The notes below the pieces were generated by a model. That model saw nothing but the letters and a program-made list of their open reading frames with translations, searched no databases and was not told where the DNA came from. A stretch of DNA of 64,000 bases, taken from NCBI GenBank assembly GCA_023512835.1, contig JAKCVP010000010.1, forward strand, positions 496,001-560,000, written 5' to 3'. The position numbers and the translations under genes are program-made. The stretch comes from Taxillus chinensis. Taxonomy: Eukaryota > Streptophyta > Magnoliopsida > Santalales > Loranthaceae. Of the stretch, positions 21,201 to 31,930 are shown piece by piece (position 1 is the first letter of the stretch; the number at the start of each line of letters is the position of its first letter).

Positions 21201-23024
21201 ATGCCCGCACAACCACGAGCCCTCCGTCCTCTCCTCCGCCAACTTCGCAACCCTCGACTTGTTGCTAGCCCACGCACCGTATCGCTACGCTCATACGCTA
21301 CAGAGAAGAAGCCTCAAGACCAAAACAGCGAAGAGGACCTAAAGCCAGGCTTCAAAGACCAGCTATGGCAGTCGACTACCGACCGTGTTCTCCGCGAGCG
21401 CGCAGAGCAAGAACGCTTCGCAGCCTCGCGCGAACTGAACAACACGTCGGCCGCAAGCCGTAGCTTCGGCATGGCCCTCGCCATCGTCTTCTCCTCCCTC
21501 ATATTCTACAACCTAGGCAGCATGAAACCCGGCGAGGCTCCGACCAAGTCCACGCTGAGTCTCGACGACATCACACCACCCAAACACGACACATCCACCG
21601 GCAATCTCCAAGCAGCCTGGGCAGATCTAAAGAGCATTGTAGGCGCAGAGAATGTGTCCACAGCCGAAGGCGACATCACCGCGCACGCCGGCTCAAGCTG
21701 GTCAACCTATGAAGAAGGCGCCTCCGACCGCCCCTTTTGCGTCGTGCGCCCAGGCTCAACAGACGATGTATCGCGCATCATGAAAGTCGCTCACGCCCGG
21801 CGGATCCCCGTGACAGCCTACTCGGGCGGCACATCGCTCGAAGGCCACTTCGCCGCGACGCGCGGCGGCATCTGTGTTGACTTCAGCCGCATGGACAAGC
21901 TCCTCGCCGTGCACGGTGACGATTTAGACTGTGTGGTGCAGCCCGCGCTAGGCTGGGAGCTTCTCAACGCGCAGCTCGCGAAGCAGGGACTCTTCTTCCC
22001 GCCTGATCCCGGGCCGGGCGCGATGATCGGGGGTATGGTGGGCACGGGATGCTCAGGCACGAATGCGTACCGGTACGGCACGATGAAGGACTGGGTGATT
22101 AGCCTGACTGTCGTTCTGGCCGATGGGACCGTCGTCAAGACGCGGCAGCGCCCGCGCAAGTCGTCGGCAGGGTATGACCTCACGCGCCTGTTCATCGGGA
22201 GTGAGGGGACGCTGGGTCTCGTGACGGAGGCCACGCTCCGGCTTACGTCTGCGCCGCAGAATGTGCGCGTAGCCGTCGCGACGTTCCCCAGCGTCAAGGC
22301 TGCGGCAGACTGCGTGACAAAGGTTGTGCGCGGGGGTGTGCCCATCGCCGCGGTCGAGTTACTCGACGACGTGCAGATGCGCGTCATCAACCAAGCTGGC
22401 ATGACGGCCAAATCCTGGCGCGAAGAGCCCACGCTCTTCTTCAAGTTCAACGGGACGCCCGGCGCAGTCAAGGAGTCGATTGGGCTCGTGCAGGGTCTGG
22501 CGCGCAAGACGGGGAGCAAGACGTTTGAATTCGCACGCTCGGGCGAGGAGGCGGATGAGCTGTGGGAGGCGCGCAAGATGGCGCTGTGGGCCGTCGTCGG
22601 CGCAAAGCAGGATGAGACGGACCGCGTCTGGACGACGGATGTCGCTGTGCCCGTCACGCATCTGCCTACTATCGTCGAGGAGACCAAGGCTGATATCGTG
22701 CGGAATGGACTGCTGGGGAGTATTGTCGGACATGTGGGTGACGGCAACTTTCACACTATTCTGCTGTATAATCAGCGGACGAGACATGTGGCCGAGGAGG
22801 TGGTGCATCGGATGGTCAAGCGCGCGATTGAGCTCGAGGGGACGGGCACGGGGGAGCATGGGGTGGGTTTGGTCAAGAGGGATTATTTGGAGCATGAGCT
22901 GAGCAGTGATACTGTTGATGCTATGCGCGCGATTAAGAGGGCGTGGGATCCTTTGTGTCTGCTGAACTGCGACAAGGTCATTCGCGCGCAGAAGCCCAAG
23001 CCTGGTGAGGTCGCTGAGTGGTGA
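21201..23024 (+). CDS. DLD1: D-lactate dehydrogenase (cytochrome), mitochondrial
   Basis: This is an FAD-linked D-lactate:cytochrome c oxidoreductase of 607 residues in one exon. The N-terminus is Arg-rich and Ser-rich without acids (MPAQPRALRPLLRQLRNPRL), a mitochondrial presequence. A hydrophobic segment (MALAIVFSSLIFYNLG, about residues 89-104) would anchor it to the inner membrane. The FAD-binding domain (PCMH type) shows VVRPGSTDDVSRIMKVAH, PVTAYSGGTSLEGH, PDPGPGAMIGGMVGTGCSG and LFIGSEGTLGLVTEATLRL. The C-terminal FAD-oxidase domain ends with GHVGDGNFHTILLYN and GTGTGEHGVGLVKRDYLEHE. Length matches yeast Dld1 (587). It feeds electrons from D-lactate to cytochrome c. It is convergent with the next gene. 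Confidence 0.93.
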   Translation: MPAQPRALRPLLRQLRNPRLVASPRTVSLRSYATEKKPQDQNSEEDLKPGFKDQLWQSTTDRVLRERAEQERFAASRELNNTSAASRSFGMALAIVFSSLIFYNLGSMKPGEAPTKSTLSLDDITPPKHDTSTGNLQAAWADLKSIVGAENVSTAEGDITAHAGSSWSTYEEGASDRPFCVVRPGSTDDVSRIMKVAHARRIPVTAYSGGTSLEGHFAATRGGICVDFSRMDKLLAVHGDDLDCVVQPALGWELLNAQLAKQGLFFPPDPGPGAMIGGMVGTGCSGTNAYRYGTMKDWVISLTVVLADGTVVKTRQRPRKSSAGYDLTRLFIGSEGTLGLVTEATLRLTSAPQNVRVAVATFPSVKAAADCVTKVVRGGVPIAAVELLDDVQMRVINQAGMTAKSWREEPTLFFKFNGTPGAVKESIGLVQGLARKTGSKTFEFARSGEEADELWEARKMALWAVVGAKQDETDRVWTTDVAVPVTHLPTIVEETKADIVRNGLLGSIVGHVGDGNFHTILLYNQRTRHVAEEVVHRMVKRAIELEGTGTGEHGVGLVKRDYLEHELSSDTVDAMRAIKRAWDPLCLLNCDKVIRAQKPKPGEVAEW

Positions 23025-23213
23025 AGTTCTGGGAGGCATGCACGAAAGAATAATTTGTAGAATATGTACAGCGTTTATTCGCATCTTTTGACGCCAGGAC
23101 CATGTACATGTCTATTTGCATGTCTGACGGATGCTCTACTCTATCTTTTGTACAACATCTATACCCTTCTTCAACTTCATCTAGACGTTCAAACCCAAGA
23201 TGAATACCTCCTC

Positions 23214-25311
23214 CTAATTAGCAGAATTACTCTGTCTCCCCGCTCCGCCAGCAGCCTCCTGCACCCTCGAAGCAAGATGCGTCTTACCAGCATACTGATC
23301 CCCCGGCTCGCCCTTGGCCACAGTCGTATCCTCATTCTCGCCCGCGCCCCCACCGACATTCGGCTCATCCGCCGACGGCGGCGCGCAATACCCGGCATCT
23401 TCCCCATCGACATCCAGTCCAAAGGGCCGCAGCGCATCCGGCTCAGGCTTAACGTGCATCCATACCTCTTCACTCACCGGCCGTTCCAGCGCCATCTGTT
23501 TCCGCTTCTTACGCAGGTCAGGTCGCAGACGCCAGCTCATTTCATGCGGGATGCGGAGGCGCTGCGCAATGTGCTGTGTGTCTGGTCTATGCAGTGTAAT
23601 CTTATCTTCGTCGTCTGGGACCATGCCCGTCGCTAGGATGCGGTCGTCGAGTTGCGCAGTGCGGACGATGGCGTGCGTGTGATCGCGCGGCGCGACGAGG
23701 CTCATGAATTCCAGTGTCGCGTTGACGTTCAGGTCTAGTGCTCGTTTGGGATTACACGTCATCTTCAGCGCCAGGGAGCAAATGTGCGGATAGAGCAGCG
23801 CAAAGTCAGACTGGTTGACGTGCACGGTTCCACGGACCGTGAGCAGCCACGATGGCTTCTTGTTCGCAGCCGCTTCCTTCATCAGTGACTCGACTAGCTC
23901 ATAGTTGGACTTCCAGTACGAAAAGGCCTCCGAGTTGATGGCGAGCAGAGGTAGAGAGATTGGGGTTTCCGCCTCAACGTCTTTGGCTGCGCTGCGCGAT
24001 ACCCCTTCGTTCGCTGGATCCTCATGCACCACCTTGTCGTCCGCAGCACGTACTGCTGCGCCCCAGATGTCGTAAATGACTGCTTGTGAGACATAGTGGA
24101 AGCGTTTCGGTTGGCGTATAGCCTCGACGGTGGTCGCTGAGCCAAATGAATGGCCGAGAAGTGTGACATCCTTGGTGAAGAATCGGCCTTTCCACGAGCC
24201 CCAGTTTACACCCTTCAAGCCGTGTCTCGACGATCCTGCATAGCCCGCCTGGCGAAGGTTCCGATTCGCAACATATGCTTCGCCTTCACCTTCAGCGACC
24301 TTTTTCATAACCATGTAGGCTTCTTCAATCTCGGCGAGGCGGAGAGCAAGCTGGGCGGCTCGAAGATCGCTGTCTACTCCTTCGTCATTGTTTGGCGATG
24401 TGTCCATCGGGTTATGTTTGGGAAAAAGGTAGTCGATGTACTCGTACTTTTTGTTCTTGTTGATACCGGTGTGGTCAACGCCATTCATGCTCTTTTCTTC
24501 CCTCTCTTTTCGACTTCCCTCGCCAGTCTTAGGATGGTTCACGTATGAACGGGGCGCAGACCCATCCCGATGCTCGACGGACACGACAACAAATCCGTAA
24601 GACGCAAGTTCACCACACAAGCTGCTGTACATTGTCCGCGATCCTCCCAGACCATGACTGAAGATCATCAAAGGGAACGTAGGCTCCGGGTCAGCTCCAG
24701 GCGGTGGGTCGCCATGCCGTTGTTTTGCATCTGCGCCGTCTTTGTGGAAGTTTGTCGGAGGCGGCCAGTGCGTTGCTAGTGGTGCATTACGATAGGAGGG
24801 CAGTTTAGTGAACATGGAGGTCAACGCAAACATGGGCACCGCTGCTGGGCCAACACCTGCGAAATGACCAAAGCCCATGGCTGTTCCGACTCTTGGTCTT
24901 GATAGCCATGTCGCGCGGGACCACTTCTTGCTGCCCGAGGGAGCCGGACCGGTTCCTGTCCCTATCGCAGCGGGATAGTAGACTGTCATGAGGACTGTCT
25001 CCAGCTGGAGAATATGGTGCTTCTGGCGGGTGATGTTGGAGAAGTGTCGCGGGTTCTCTGCAGGGACCTCAATTTCCATGGTTCCCACCTACTTGCGTGT
25101 CAGTAAAGGCACATTATTTTGAGTATGAGCAGATGCCACGGACGCTGTAGGGACCACTGTAGGGGGGCAGATGGGCTTGTAGAAAGGTGAGCTTGTCACG
25201 CAAGCTGTAGGGTGGTCTCGACTTTGGCTCCTGGGCGCCAGGAACAGTGGAGGTGGAGCCTCTCATGCGAAGACCATCCGGCCTGTTCTTCTTCCTGGAG
25301 GGGAACGACAT
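23214..25311 (-). CDS. PAF-acetylhydrolase-like lipase
   Basis: This is an alpha/beta hydrolase of the platelet-activating-factor acetylhydrolase (PLA2 group VII) type, 680 residues in two exons: 25144-25311 and 23214-25088, intron 55 nt. The upstream exon supplies MSFPSRKKNRPDGLRMRGS and the conserved lead-in HLPPYSGPYS, continuing as VGTMEIEVP in exon 2. The donor is a weak GTCCGT. Key motifs: IFSHGLGGSRTMYSSLCGEL (oxyanion region), the nucleophile elbow LLGHSFGSA with Ser370, and VRGTVHVNQSDFALL carrying a likely catalytic His. The C-terminal 120 residues are charged and disordered-looking. Family members remove short acyl groups from phospholipids; the fungal substrate is unknown. An alternative model would start at ATG 25079 without exon 1. 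Confidence 0.82.
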
Positions 25312-25815
25312 TGTGGGTGGATTCCTTTTGTGCGACGGTCACCAACGAGAGAGAGAAAGAAAGAAAGTATCACCGCCTCTTGAAGCTTGCACGGCGTTTA
25401 CAAGATGGGCGACAAGATGGCCTGGGAGTAGTGCTTGACATTTACAAAGAGAGCGTATGGGAGTGGTCACAGAGAGTCGTGAAGTGTCAATGACAGGAAC
25501 AGTCGTGGTCTGCGAGGTGTGCGTGAGGTCAGCGAGGGCCCGGACGTATTCATTGCGGTCGCAGCCGACGGATCCGGCACAGAGGCGCGAATGAACGGCG
25601 TGCAGAAGTAGGGTAGATTGAGATCGGAAAGCGATGAAGATAGCATCGCGAACCCAAAAGATTGGGGCGCGGGAGCTTCACATGAAAGGCCAACCTGCAA
25701 TGACACACGCCAAGACTTCAGCTCCCGTGCCTGGCGGGAACCTGCCGTGCGTCTCCAACCATCCAGAGTCCATTTCATCTGATCTGCCATTCAGCGCCCA
25801 GCAACATTGGATGGC
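25312..25815. other. divergent intergenic region
   Basis: These 504 bp lie between the PAF-AH-like gene and the endonuclease III gene. They contain a short AGAGAGAAAGAAAGAAAG purine run near 25351. A minimal upstream frame ATG GCA TGA at 25811-25819 overlaps the endonuclease start codon. No other feature is recognised. Confidence 0.4.
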
Positions 25816-26973
25816 ATGAGGAGATCAAGAATCGCCCAGGAGACTGCAAAGCTCTTTGACAAGCTGTCGCCCCGCAAGACAAGGAGTTCACGTGCGCCCA
25901 ATATCAAACCAGAGCCTCAGGAGCCCGACGAGAAGCTGCAAGACGAGAACAGCCTCACTCCGTCGCGCAAGAGGAAGCGCGAGCTGACCGAGACAACTAC
26001 CCTGACCACAACCCGATCCTCCCCTCGCAAGAAGCCCACCCACTCCGCAGACGGCATACCCAAGAAGCCTCGACGACAGCCAGCAAAGCAGAAGCGCGAT
26101 GAAGATGGCGAGATACTCGTCGAGCCCCCGCCCGACTGGGAGAAGGTCTACAATCTCGTCGCCGACATGAGAAAGACCTGGCTTGCGCCCGTCGACACAA
26201 TGGGCTGCGAGTCGCTCGCTGAAGACAACAGGTCTCCGCGGGACCGTCGCTTCCAGACTCTCGTCGCGCTCATGTTGTCAAGCCAGACCAAGGACACTGT
26301 GACTTCTGTCGCCATGAAGAATCTACAGCAAGGCATGCCTGGTGGGTTCTGTCTCGAGTCAATGCTCGCCATTGCCCCGACAGAGCTCAACGAGATGATC
26401 AACAAGGTCGGCTTCCACAACAACAAGACCAAGTTCATCAAGGCCGCTGCTGAGATCTGTCGAGACAAGCATGCTGGAGACATCCCCGACACCGTCGACG
26501 GCCTTGTTGCGCTCCCTGGAGTTGGGCCAAAGATGGCCTACCTCACCATGTCCGCTGCCTGGGGTCGCGACGAAGGCATTGGCGTCGATGTACATGTTCA
26601 CAGAATCACCAACCTCTGGGGCTGGCACAAGACGAAGAACCCCGAGGAGACCCGAGCAGCTTTGGAGAGTTGGTTGCCCAAGGACAAGTGGCACGACATC
26701 AACCACCTGCTTGTCGGCTTTGGCCAGACCTTCTGCCCCCCGGTTGGCCGAAAATGTGACCAATGCCAGCTGGCGCAAAAGGGCCTCTGTCCTAGTGCTG
26801 TCGTTGCAAAGGTCACAAAAGCCAAGCGCGAGATCAAGATCGACGAAGATGTTGACGATGGCGCTGTGAAGCAAGAGACGCTCGTAAAGACGGAAGAGAT
26901 TGAGATTGAGGCCAAGCAAGTTGACCCTGCCGCACGAAGCGCACTACCTGACATTGAAGATGCCGTGAGATGA
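25816..26973 (+). CDS. NTH1: endonuclease III / DNA glycosylase-AP lyase
   Basis: This is a bifunctional base-excision-repair glycosylase acting on oxidised pyrimidines, 385 residues in one exon. The N-terminal 100 residues are basic with NLS-like clusters (SRKRKRE, SPRKKP, IPKKPRRQ). The very start (MRRSRIAQETAKLFDKL) could also act in mitochondrial targeting. The catalytic domain carries the helix-hairpin-helix LVALPGVGPKMAYL with the Schiff-base Lys (about 239), GIGVDVHVHRI with the catalytic Asp (about 258), and a 4Fe-4S cluster loop CPPVGRKCDQCQLAQKGLC (Cys about 307, 314, 317, 325; spacing x6-x2-x7). The C-terminus is acidic. ATG 25816 is preceded by a 2-codon uORF whose TGA overlaps it. 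Confidence 0.93.
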   Translation: MRRSRIAQETAKLFDKLSPRKTRSSRAPNIKPEPQEPDEKLQDENSLTPSRKRKRELTETTTLTTTRSSPRKKPTHSADGIPKKPRRQPAKQKRDEDGEILVEPPPDWEKVYNLVADMRKTWLAPVDTMGCESLAEDNRSPRDRRFQTLVALMLSSQTKDTVTSVAMKNLQQGMPGGFCLESMLAIAPTELNEMINKVGFHNNKTKFIKAAAEICRDKHAGDIPDTVDGLVALPGVGPKMAYLTMSAAWGRDEGIGVDVHVHRITNLWGWHKTKNPEETRAALESWLPKDKWHDINHLLVGFGQTFCPPVGRKCDQCQLAQKGLCPSAVVAKVTKAKREIKIDEDVDDGAVKQETLVKTEEIEIEAKQVDPAARSALPDIEDAVR

Positions 26974-27042
26974 AAGACCCTTGTCGAATATTGGTGCCCC
27001 AGAGTTTACTACAGATGATTGCGAGATGCTCGAGTAGTCCCG

Positions 27043-27552
27043 CTATATCAGACTGTCCAAGCGACTCATCTCAACGATCAAACCATCAATCCGACACTCA
27101 AGCATCATCTTCCGCTGCCATTCCGCCTCCCACTCCTCCCGTCCCCTCTGTCGCGCCCCCTCCCCATCGTCAGGACCATGCACCCCAACCTCCCCAAACC
27201 AGCTCCAATCAGCGAGCGGCACGCGCGCCATCTCCTCCCGCCGCTGCCGAATCTCCGCTTCGAGCCACTTCTTGTGCCGCTTGAGGACGGGCTCAAGTTG
27301 TTCGGCCAGCACACCTGATCCAGCGGCTATCGAGAGCGCATTGGATACCCGCGTCGGCGAGTCATCGTGCGGACTGAGCACTAGGGTGAGAATACGCTGC
27401 TGAAGTTCTCGCGGGAGCAAATCCAGCCGACTTTCCGGGCTGGAGGATGCGCATGATGTGCTGGATAGGGATGAGCAGCGTGACGGAGTGCGATTGGGCT
27501 GCTGAGCGGAGGCCGGCTGGCTGCTTGATGTGGAGAGTGAGCGGCTGAGCAT
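27043..27552 (-). CDS. small orphan protein, F-box-like start
   Basis: This is a 169-residue frame from ATG 27552. The N-terminus is Ser/Gln/Pro-rich. Residues about 43-60 (RLDLLPRELQQRILTLVLS) look like the first helix of an F-box-like motif. A helical, charged C-terminal half follows (LKRHKKWLEAEIRQRREEM, EWEAEWQRKMMLECRIDGL). I do not recognise the family. It ends 69 bp from the endonuclease III stop in convergent orientation. Codon choice and amphipathic pattern favour a real gene, but homologues are needed. Confidence 0.5.
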   Translation of the reverse strand: MLSRSLSTSSSQPASAQQPNRTPSRCSSLSSTSCASSSPESRLDLLPRELQQRILTLVLSPHDDSPTRVSNALSIAAGSGVLAEQLEPVLKRHKKWLEAEIRQRREEMARVPLADWSWFGEVGVHGPDDGEGARQRGREEWEAEWQRKMMLECRIDGLIVEMSRLDSLI

Positions 27553-28330
27553 TTGATGTGCTGTTGGATTTTTATGTTTGTCTTGTTGGATTGCGTTTTG
27601 CGGTGAGGCTTGCTTCACGGGTTTGCTGCTTGTTGCTTGTTGCTTGGAGTCGGGGAGGACCTGGAGGGTCAGTTGGAGATGGATGGGAAAATACCCTACT
27701 CTTGAGGTGTGCAGGTTACCTACCTACCTTACCGCTCTTACCTACAGTACTTACCTACACTATGTCACGGCGATCGAATCGATCTGGAATATACATGTTT
27801 GTATCACCTGCAGCAAATTAGAATCTGGGTAAATTCCAACGATTGAGACATAAGTCATGAGACAGGACGGGATGAAGGTCAGGTTCCAATGTTCTAGGTA
27901 TCTGAGGTGCCTGCCTTACTTGTATCTCCACCGTGACAAATATAACCTCTTTCCTACCTACAGGTGCCTTTCTTACTGATTGCAGGTATCTGGGGTAGGT
28001 AAGATAGGTACCTACTCGTCAAGGGCTTCATGTTTTCGATGCAAAATGATGCAGTAATTTACCCGCCTAGAGGACTCGCGTAAACAACACCATTACTATG
28101 ATTCTGTGCCGCCCTGGGCTGTGCATCCTTTACTCTACCATGGCTTAGCACTGCAGGACAACGCCGGAAAGTCGCTTGTAAGTACGCCGTCTGATCTTTT
28201 GGCGGGATTTCGCCAGCTACCTTAGGTACCTATGCATCTTACACCCAGGCAGATACTGTATCATTCCCCTGAACCCGCAGGCTCTACAAGATCTATACGC
28301 AGCCGCACTGCGATGCAAGCCTTTACTTGT
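27553..28330. other. intergenic region with TACC/GGTA-rich motifs
   Basis: This stretch holds repeated TACCTAC-type motifs at about 27715-27760 and again at 27950-28015 (both orientations, including GGTAGGTAAGATAGGTACCT). These are common low-complexity promoter-like tracts in ascomycetes. No gene is evident. It lies upstream of the orphan gene and downstream of the anoctamin-like gene. Confidence 0.45.
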
Positions 28331-30603
28331 CTACTTGGACTTCTTAGTCTCATTGCCCGCATGTTTCTCCATTAGCCATCGGCCAGTCTGAATAGTTTCC
28401 CTCCAATTCGACTGGCGAGCCCAGAATTTGTCCGTCGGCGAGCTACTCTGCAGTGATCCCTGGCGCGCCGCCTCCTCCAGACTGCTCCTGCTAATCTGAG
28501 CCTCTTTGCCGTCGAGCAGTGGTGCAATACGCGTGGCCTGCTCGCCCAGTGATTCCTGGAGGTATTTGCTGCGCACGCGGTACCGCTCCGCGCGCTCCAT
28601 CTGGCGCCCGGGAGAATCCAAGTTTGAAAAGACGAATTGGATGGCCCAGCGCACTAGCAGATATGTGTGCTCTGAGAAGAAGATGGTCAGGAGCAGAGCC
28701 CAGGCCTTGAGTGTGTCTGGCGAGCCGCCGGGTCCGAGATTGTCGTCCTGGAACATGTACACGAGTGCTCCTGTCGTGAGGGTTCCGAGCCACGTGAGGA
28801 ATTCCAGGCTGTTGAGCCATGATCCGATGCTGTCGGCACGCCAGGGAATAGGTCGCTGCGACTCGCGGCAGATCTTGAATGCGTCTGTGCGTAATTCCAT
28901 CCAGTTGTTGACGAGGAAGCTCACGCCCGTCAGAGACCACACAACCGAGAACAGGCTGAGGTAGCCATATTGGACGACCATTTCGCCTGTCACATGGTAT
29001 TAGCATCCACCGACAAGGTACAGTCGGCATCTTTCGAATGGCACTTACGGAAGTCGACGGCAACGTCGTATGCGGGGAGCGTCGCCTCTTTGCGGACTCT
29101 CTGGAGCAACGCTTTTTCATCGGCTGGGTCGTCGGCAGCTACGTCGGCCACTCCATTGCGCTTGTTGCTGATAGATTTGTACTGTTGCATGCCATGCCTC
29201 GTGACAAACGGGATGACTACCTCCAGGATCTGGTTCACAATCTGTGCGGTGACGGTGAAGCTAGCGGCAAGGTTAATTTGAGCAGGGTCAATTCACTCGA
29301 GGGACACTTACTAGATGACCTGCGATCTCAAGCGTGAGGGATTAATCTGGAAGCCGACCTTGGGAGCATTGAGCTGCTCCTTGCTATCAGCAAAAGGTTG
29401 GACTGTCAGGCTGAAAACATCAAGGTATGGCACCAAGATGCTGGCAAAAGGAACGTAAACGAATGCAGTCAAAAAGACGGGCAGATATGAAGTGATGAAG
29501 TTGATGATAAAAATCTTTTGCACCAGCGCTGTTTCGTGGTCTGCGTCGGTCTTGTAGTTCTCGAATTTTGTGAGCCGCTCCGCGATATGGCTCAAGATAC
29601 CGATCAGAAGAGGTTGAGTGGTCGTCAAAATGCCTGTGGGAATGAAGACAAGGATCCATTTCAACGGTCCATTGTAGACCTCTGAGATGAAGATTTCGAT
29701 GCTGAAGCAGGTCGCAATCAGGGCGCCCAACACCACGGCAACGAGGGCAGCGAATGGTATTTGCAACAGCTGTCGCTGAAGACGCTTGTGCGCGGGGAAG
29801 TGCAGGATCTTCTCACCCGTGACAGGGTCGCCTATCTCTTGCTCTGCTTTGAAGCCGTGGCGCGTCGACTCAATGGTTGAAACGCGGAGCACACCCCAGC
29901 GTACAGCGAGATCATACTGCTGGCTCTTCCACCACTCGACAAAGGCCACGCAGAGTACGGAGTTGACGATGGCGTAAACAGGATGGAAGTATCCCAAGAG
30001 GACCCACGACGAAGCTCCAAACGCAGCAATACCGATCAGAGCCGTGAAGTAGGCTTGTGTGAATGCAAAATAGTAGGCAACTTTTTCTCCAAAGTGGTCA
30101 CGGATACTGTCGAGGTCGGATAGGTCCATCATGGTCTTACGGGAGATCCTCTTGATCAGATTGCTGTTGTACTCATGGTCGTGCAGGGTGAAGATGTTCT
30201 TGACGCAGGTCCATTTGCCGTGACCAGGTGTGATGCCAGCACCTCCCTCGTCGACGGGGTTGGTAATCATCTGGTATATGATGCGAAGACGCTCAGCGGG
30301 ATAGAGGTCTTGACCATCTTGGACATGTTCGAGCTCCTTCTCCGGTTGCGAGGAGCGTACACCGTGAAGCCAGTCCTTGGTGCGAGACCTGTAGACCTCT
30401 GCGTAGAGATGCTCTTTGCTCGCGATGCGGGCACACACGAGCAGAGTCTTGTCCTCGCCATTGCGTACTTGGGTAGAGATGCCTACTCTTGCAAGAGTCT
30501 CTATCAGCTGCTCAAACTCGGTGGCGTCTCCTTGGAAGATGACGACGTAATCTATGCCATGGTTGGAAGTGGCTGCTCCGGAGGCCTCCTGCGAGCCGGC
30601 CAT
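28331..30603 (-). CDS. anoctamin / Ist2-like membrane protein
   Basis: This is a TMEM16/anoctamin-family polytopic membrane protein of 719 residues in three exons: 29312-30603, 29049-29260, 28331-28986 (introns 51 and 62 nt). Splicing restores QVIYFTVTAQIVNQILE and DVAVDFREMVVQYGYLSLF, both typical anoctamin segments. An N-terminal cytosolic domain (IDYVVIFQGDATEFEQLIET) precedes transmembrane helices beginning near VAYYFAFTQAYFTALIGI, then FAALVAVVLGALIAT, WILVFIPTGILTTTQPL, IINFITSYLPVFLTAF and later helices in exon 3. In yeast Ist2 tethers cortical ER to the plasma membrane; other fungal members are lipid scramblases. A long basic Ist2-like tail is absent. It is divergent from the metallophosphoesterase across 278 bp. 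Confidence 0.88.
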
Positions 30604-30881
30604 GCTGTGCGTATCCTCTGGTAGGTCTGGCAGCGGGCAGATCCTGGGAACAAGGAGAAGGCGAAGGGTACTGTAGTTCGCAGGGACCTAGTGGTGAATG
30701 TCGAATGGGGCCGGGAATGTTGGAGGAGGTGACTGTCATCATTGGAAGCGGCGTACGTCACTGCAGTGGTCAGTGCTTCTCCGCGTGTTCACGCCGCAGC
30801 TGCAGCTGACTGACTTGGCCAGCGTATTCCCTTTGTCGCAACGGCCGCCCGACTGCATCTGAAGATCTCAGTGCACCGCTT

Positions 30882-31902
30882 ATGCTTGGATTGAAACGCC
30901 CAAAGAGCCAGTGGGACCCTCCGGGGCTTGTGTGGTCCTTTCTCACAAACCCGGTGGCATGGTTTGCTCGCACAATTTACAACACCTTCTTGTGGCTGCA
31001 GGGCGACCCAGCCCCAGCACCGCGCGCATTACGAGTCGTGTGCATTAGCGATACTCATACTAGGAAGAAGGCTATTCCAGAGGGCGATTGTGAGACACAC
31101 CGAATGTTTCCGCTGCTACACAGCACTGACACCCAGCTACACAGTGCTCATCCACGCTGGCGACCTCACAGATGGAGGCATAGTCCGGGAGATACAAGAC
31201 CAAATCGACTGGCTAGATTCGCTCCCTCATACACACAAGGTCGTAATAGCAGGCAATCACGACGCCTTTCTAGACCCTCGAAGTCGACGCTACTTGCAGC
31301 CCGAGGAACGCAAGAAGCGTCTGGATTGGAAGGGTCTACACTACTTGCAACATTCTGAGACAACCTTGACATTCAAGAGCCATGGTGATCGTAGACTGGT
31401 AGTCTATGGCGCACCGCAGATCCCGGCATGCGGAGGCGACGAGATGGCATTTCAATATGAACGCGGACAGGATGCTTGGACCAAGACAGTCCCGAGCGAC
31501 GTCGATGTTCTCATCACACACACCCCTCCGAAATGGCACCTTGATCAGCCTACCGGGCTAGGATGCGAGTGGTTGCTCAAGGAGGCCTGGAGGGTCCGTG
31601 CTAAGCTACACGTCTTCGGTCACATCCACGCCCAAGGCTCAGCCATCCAAACAAACTGGTGGGATGAGGGTCAGGCGGCCTACGAGAGGATCTGCAACCG
31701 GAGCGATCAGCTTCTCTGGGGCGCCGTGTATCCTCTCGTGTGGCTCGACTTTAGTATCCTGCTCTTCGCTGGTGTCAAGAACTATGCTTGGACGACGCTG
31801 TGGGGCGGGCGGCCATCGCGAGGCAGCTACATGGTGAATGCAGCTCAGATGGTCGATGCGACTAAGAGTTTGGATAATGAGCCCAAGATAGTCTTTATAT
31901 GA
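30882..31902 (+). CDS. calcineurin-like metallophosphoesterase
   Basis: This 321-residue protein has two exons, 30882-31089 and 31145-31902 (intron 55 nt), of the MPPED-type metallophosphoesterase family. The metal-binding blocks are all present in order: VVCISDTHTR (Asp57, His59), LLIHAGDLTDGG (Asp76, spliced across the intron), VVIAGNHDAFLD (Asn107, His108), LITHTPPKWH and VFGHIHAQG. Two hydrophobic stretches flank the domain, one near residues 20-38 and one near the C-terminus (LLWGAVYPLVWLDFSILLF), so membrane association is possible. Substrate is unknown; the family includes phosphodiesterases. Its stop lies only 28 bp from the stop of the convergent EMC10 gene. Confidence 0.87.
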
Positions 31903-31930
31903 ATTGGACGTCTTCGATTGAGGCTGTTGT

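Noticed and set aside
21818..22747. 309-codon minus-strand frame inside the D-lactate dehydrogenase gene
   Set aside because: It is an antisense shadow produced by the GC-rich third-position bias of the real gene; the product is Ser/Thr/Arg-rich noise.
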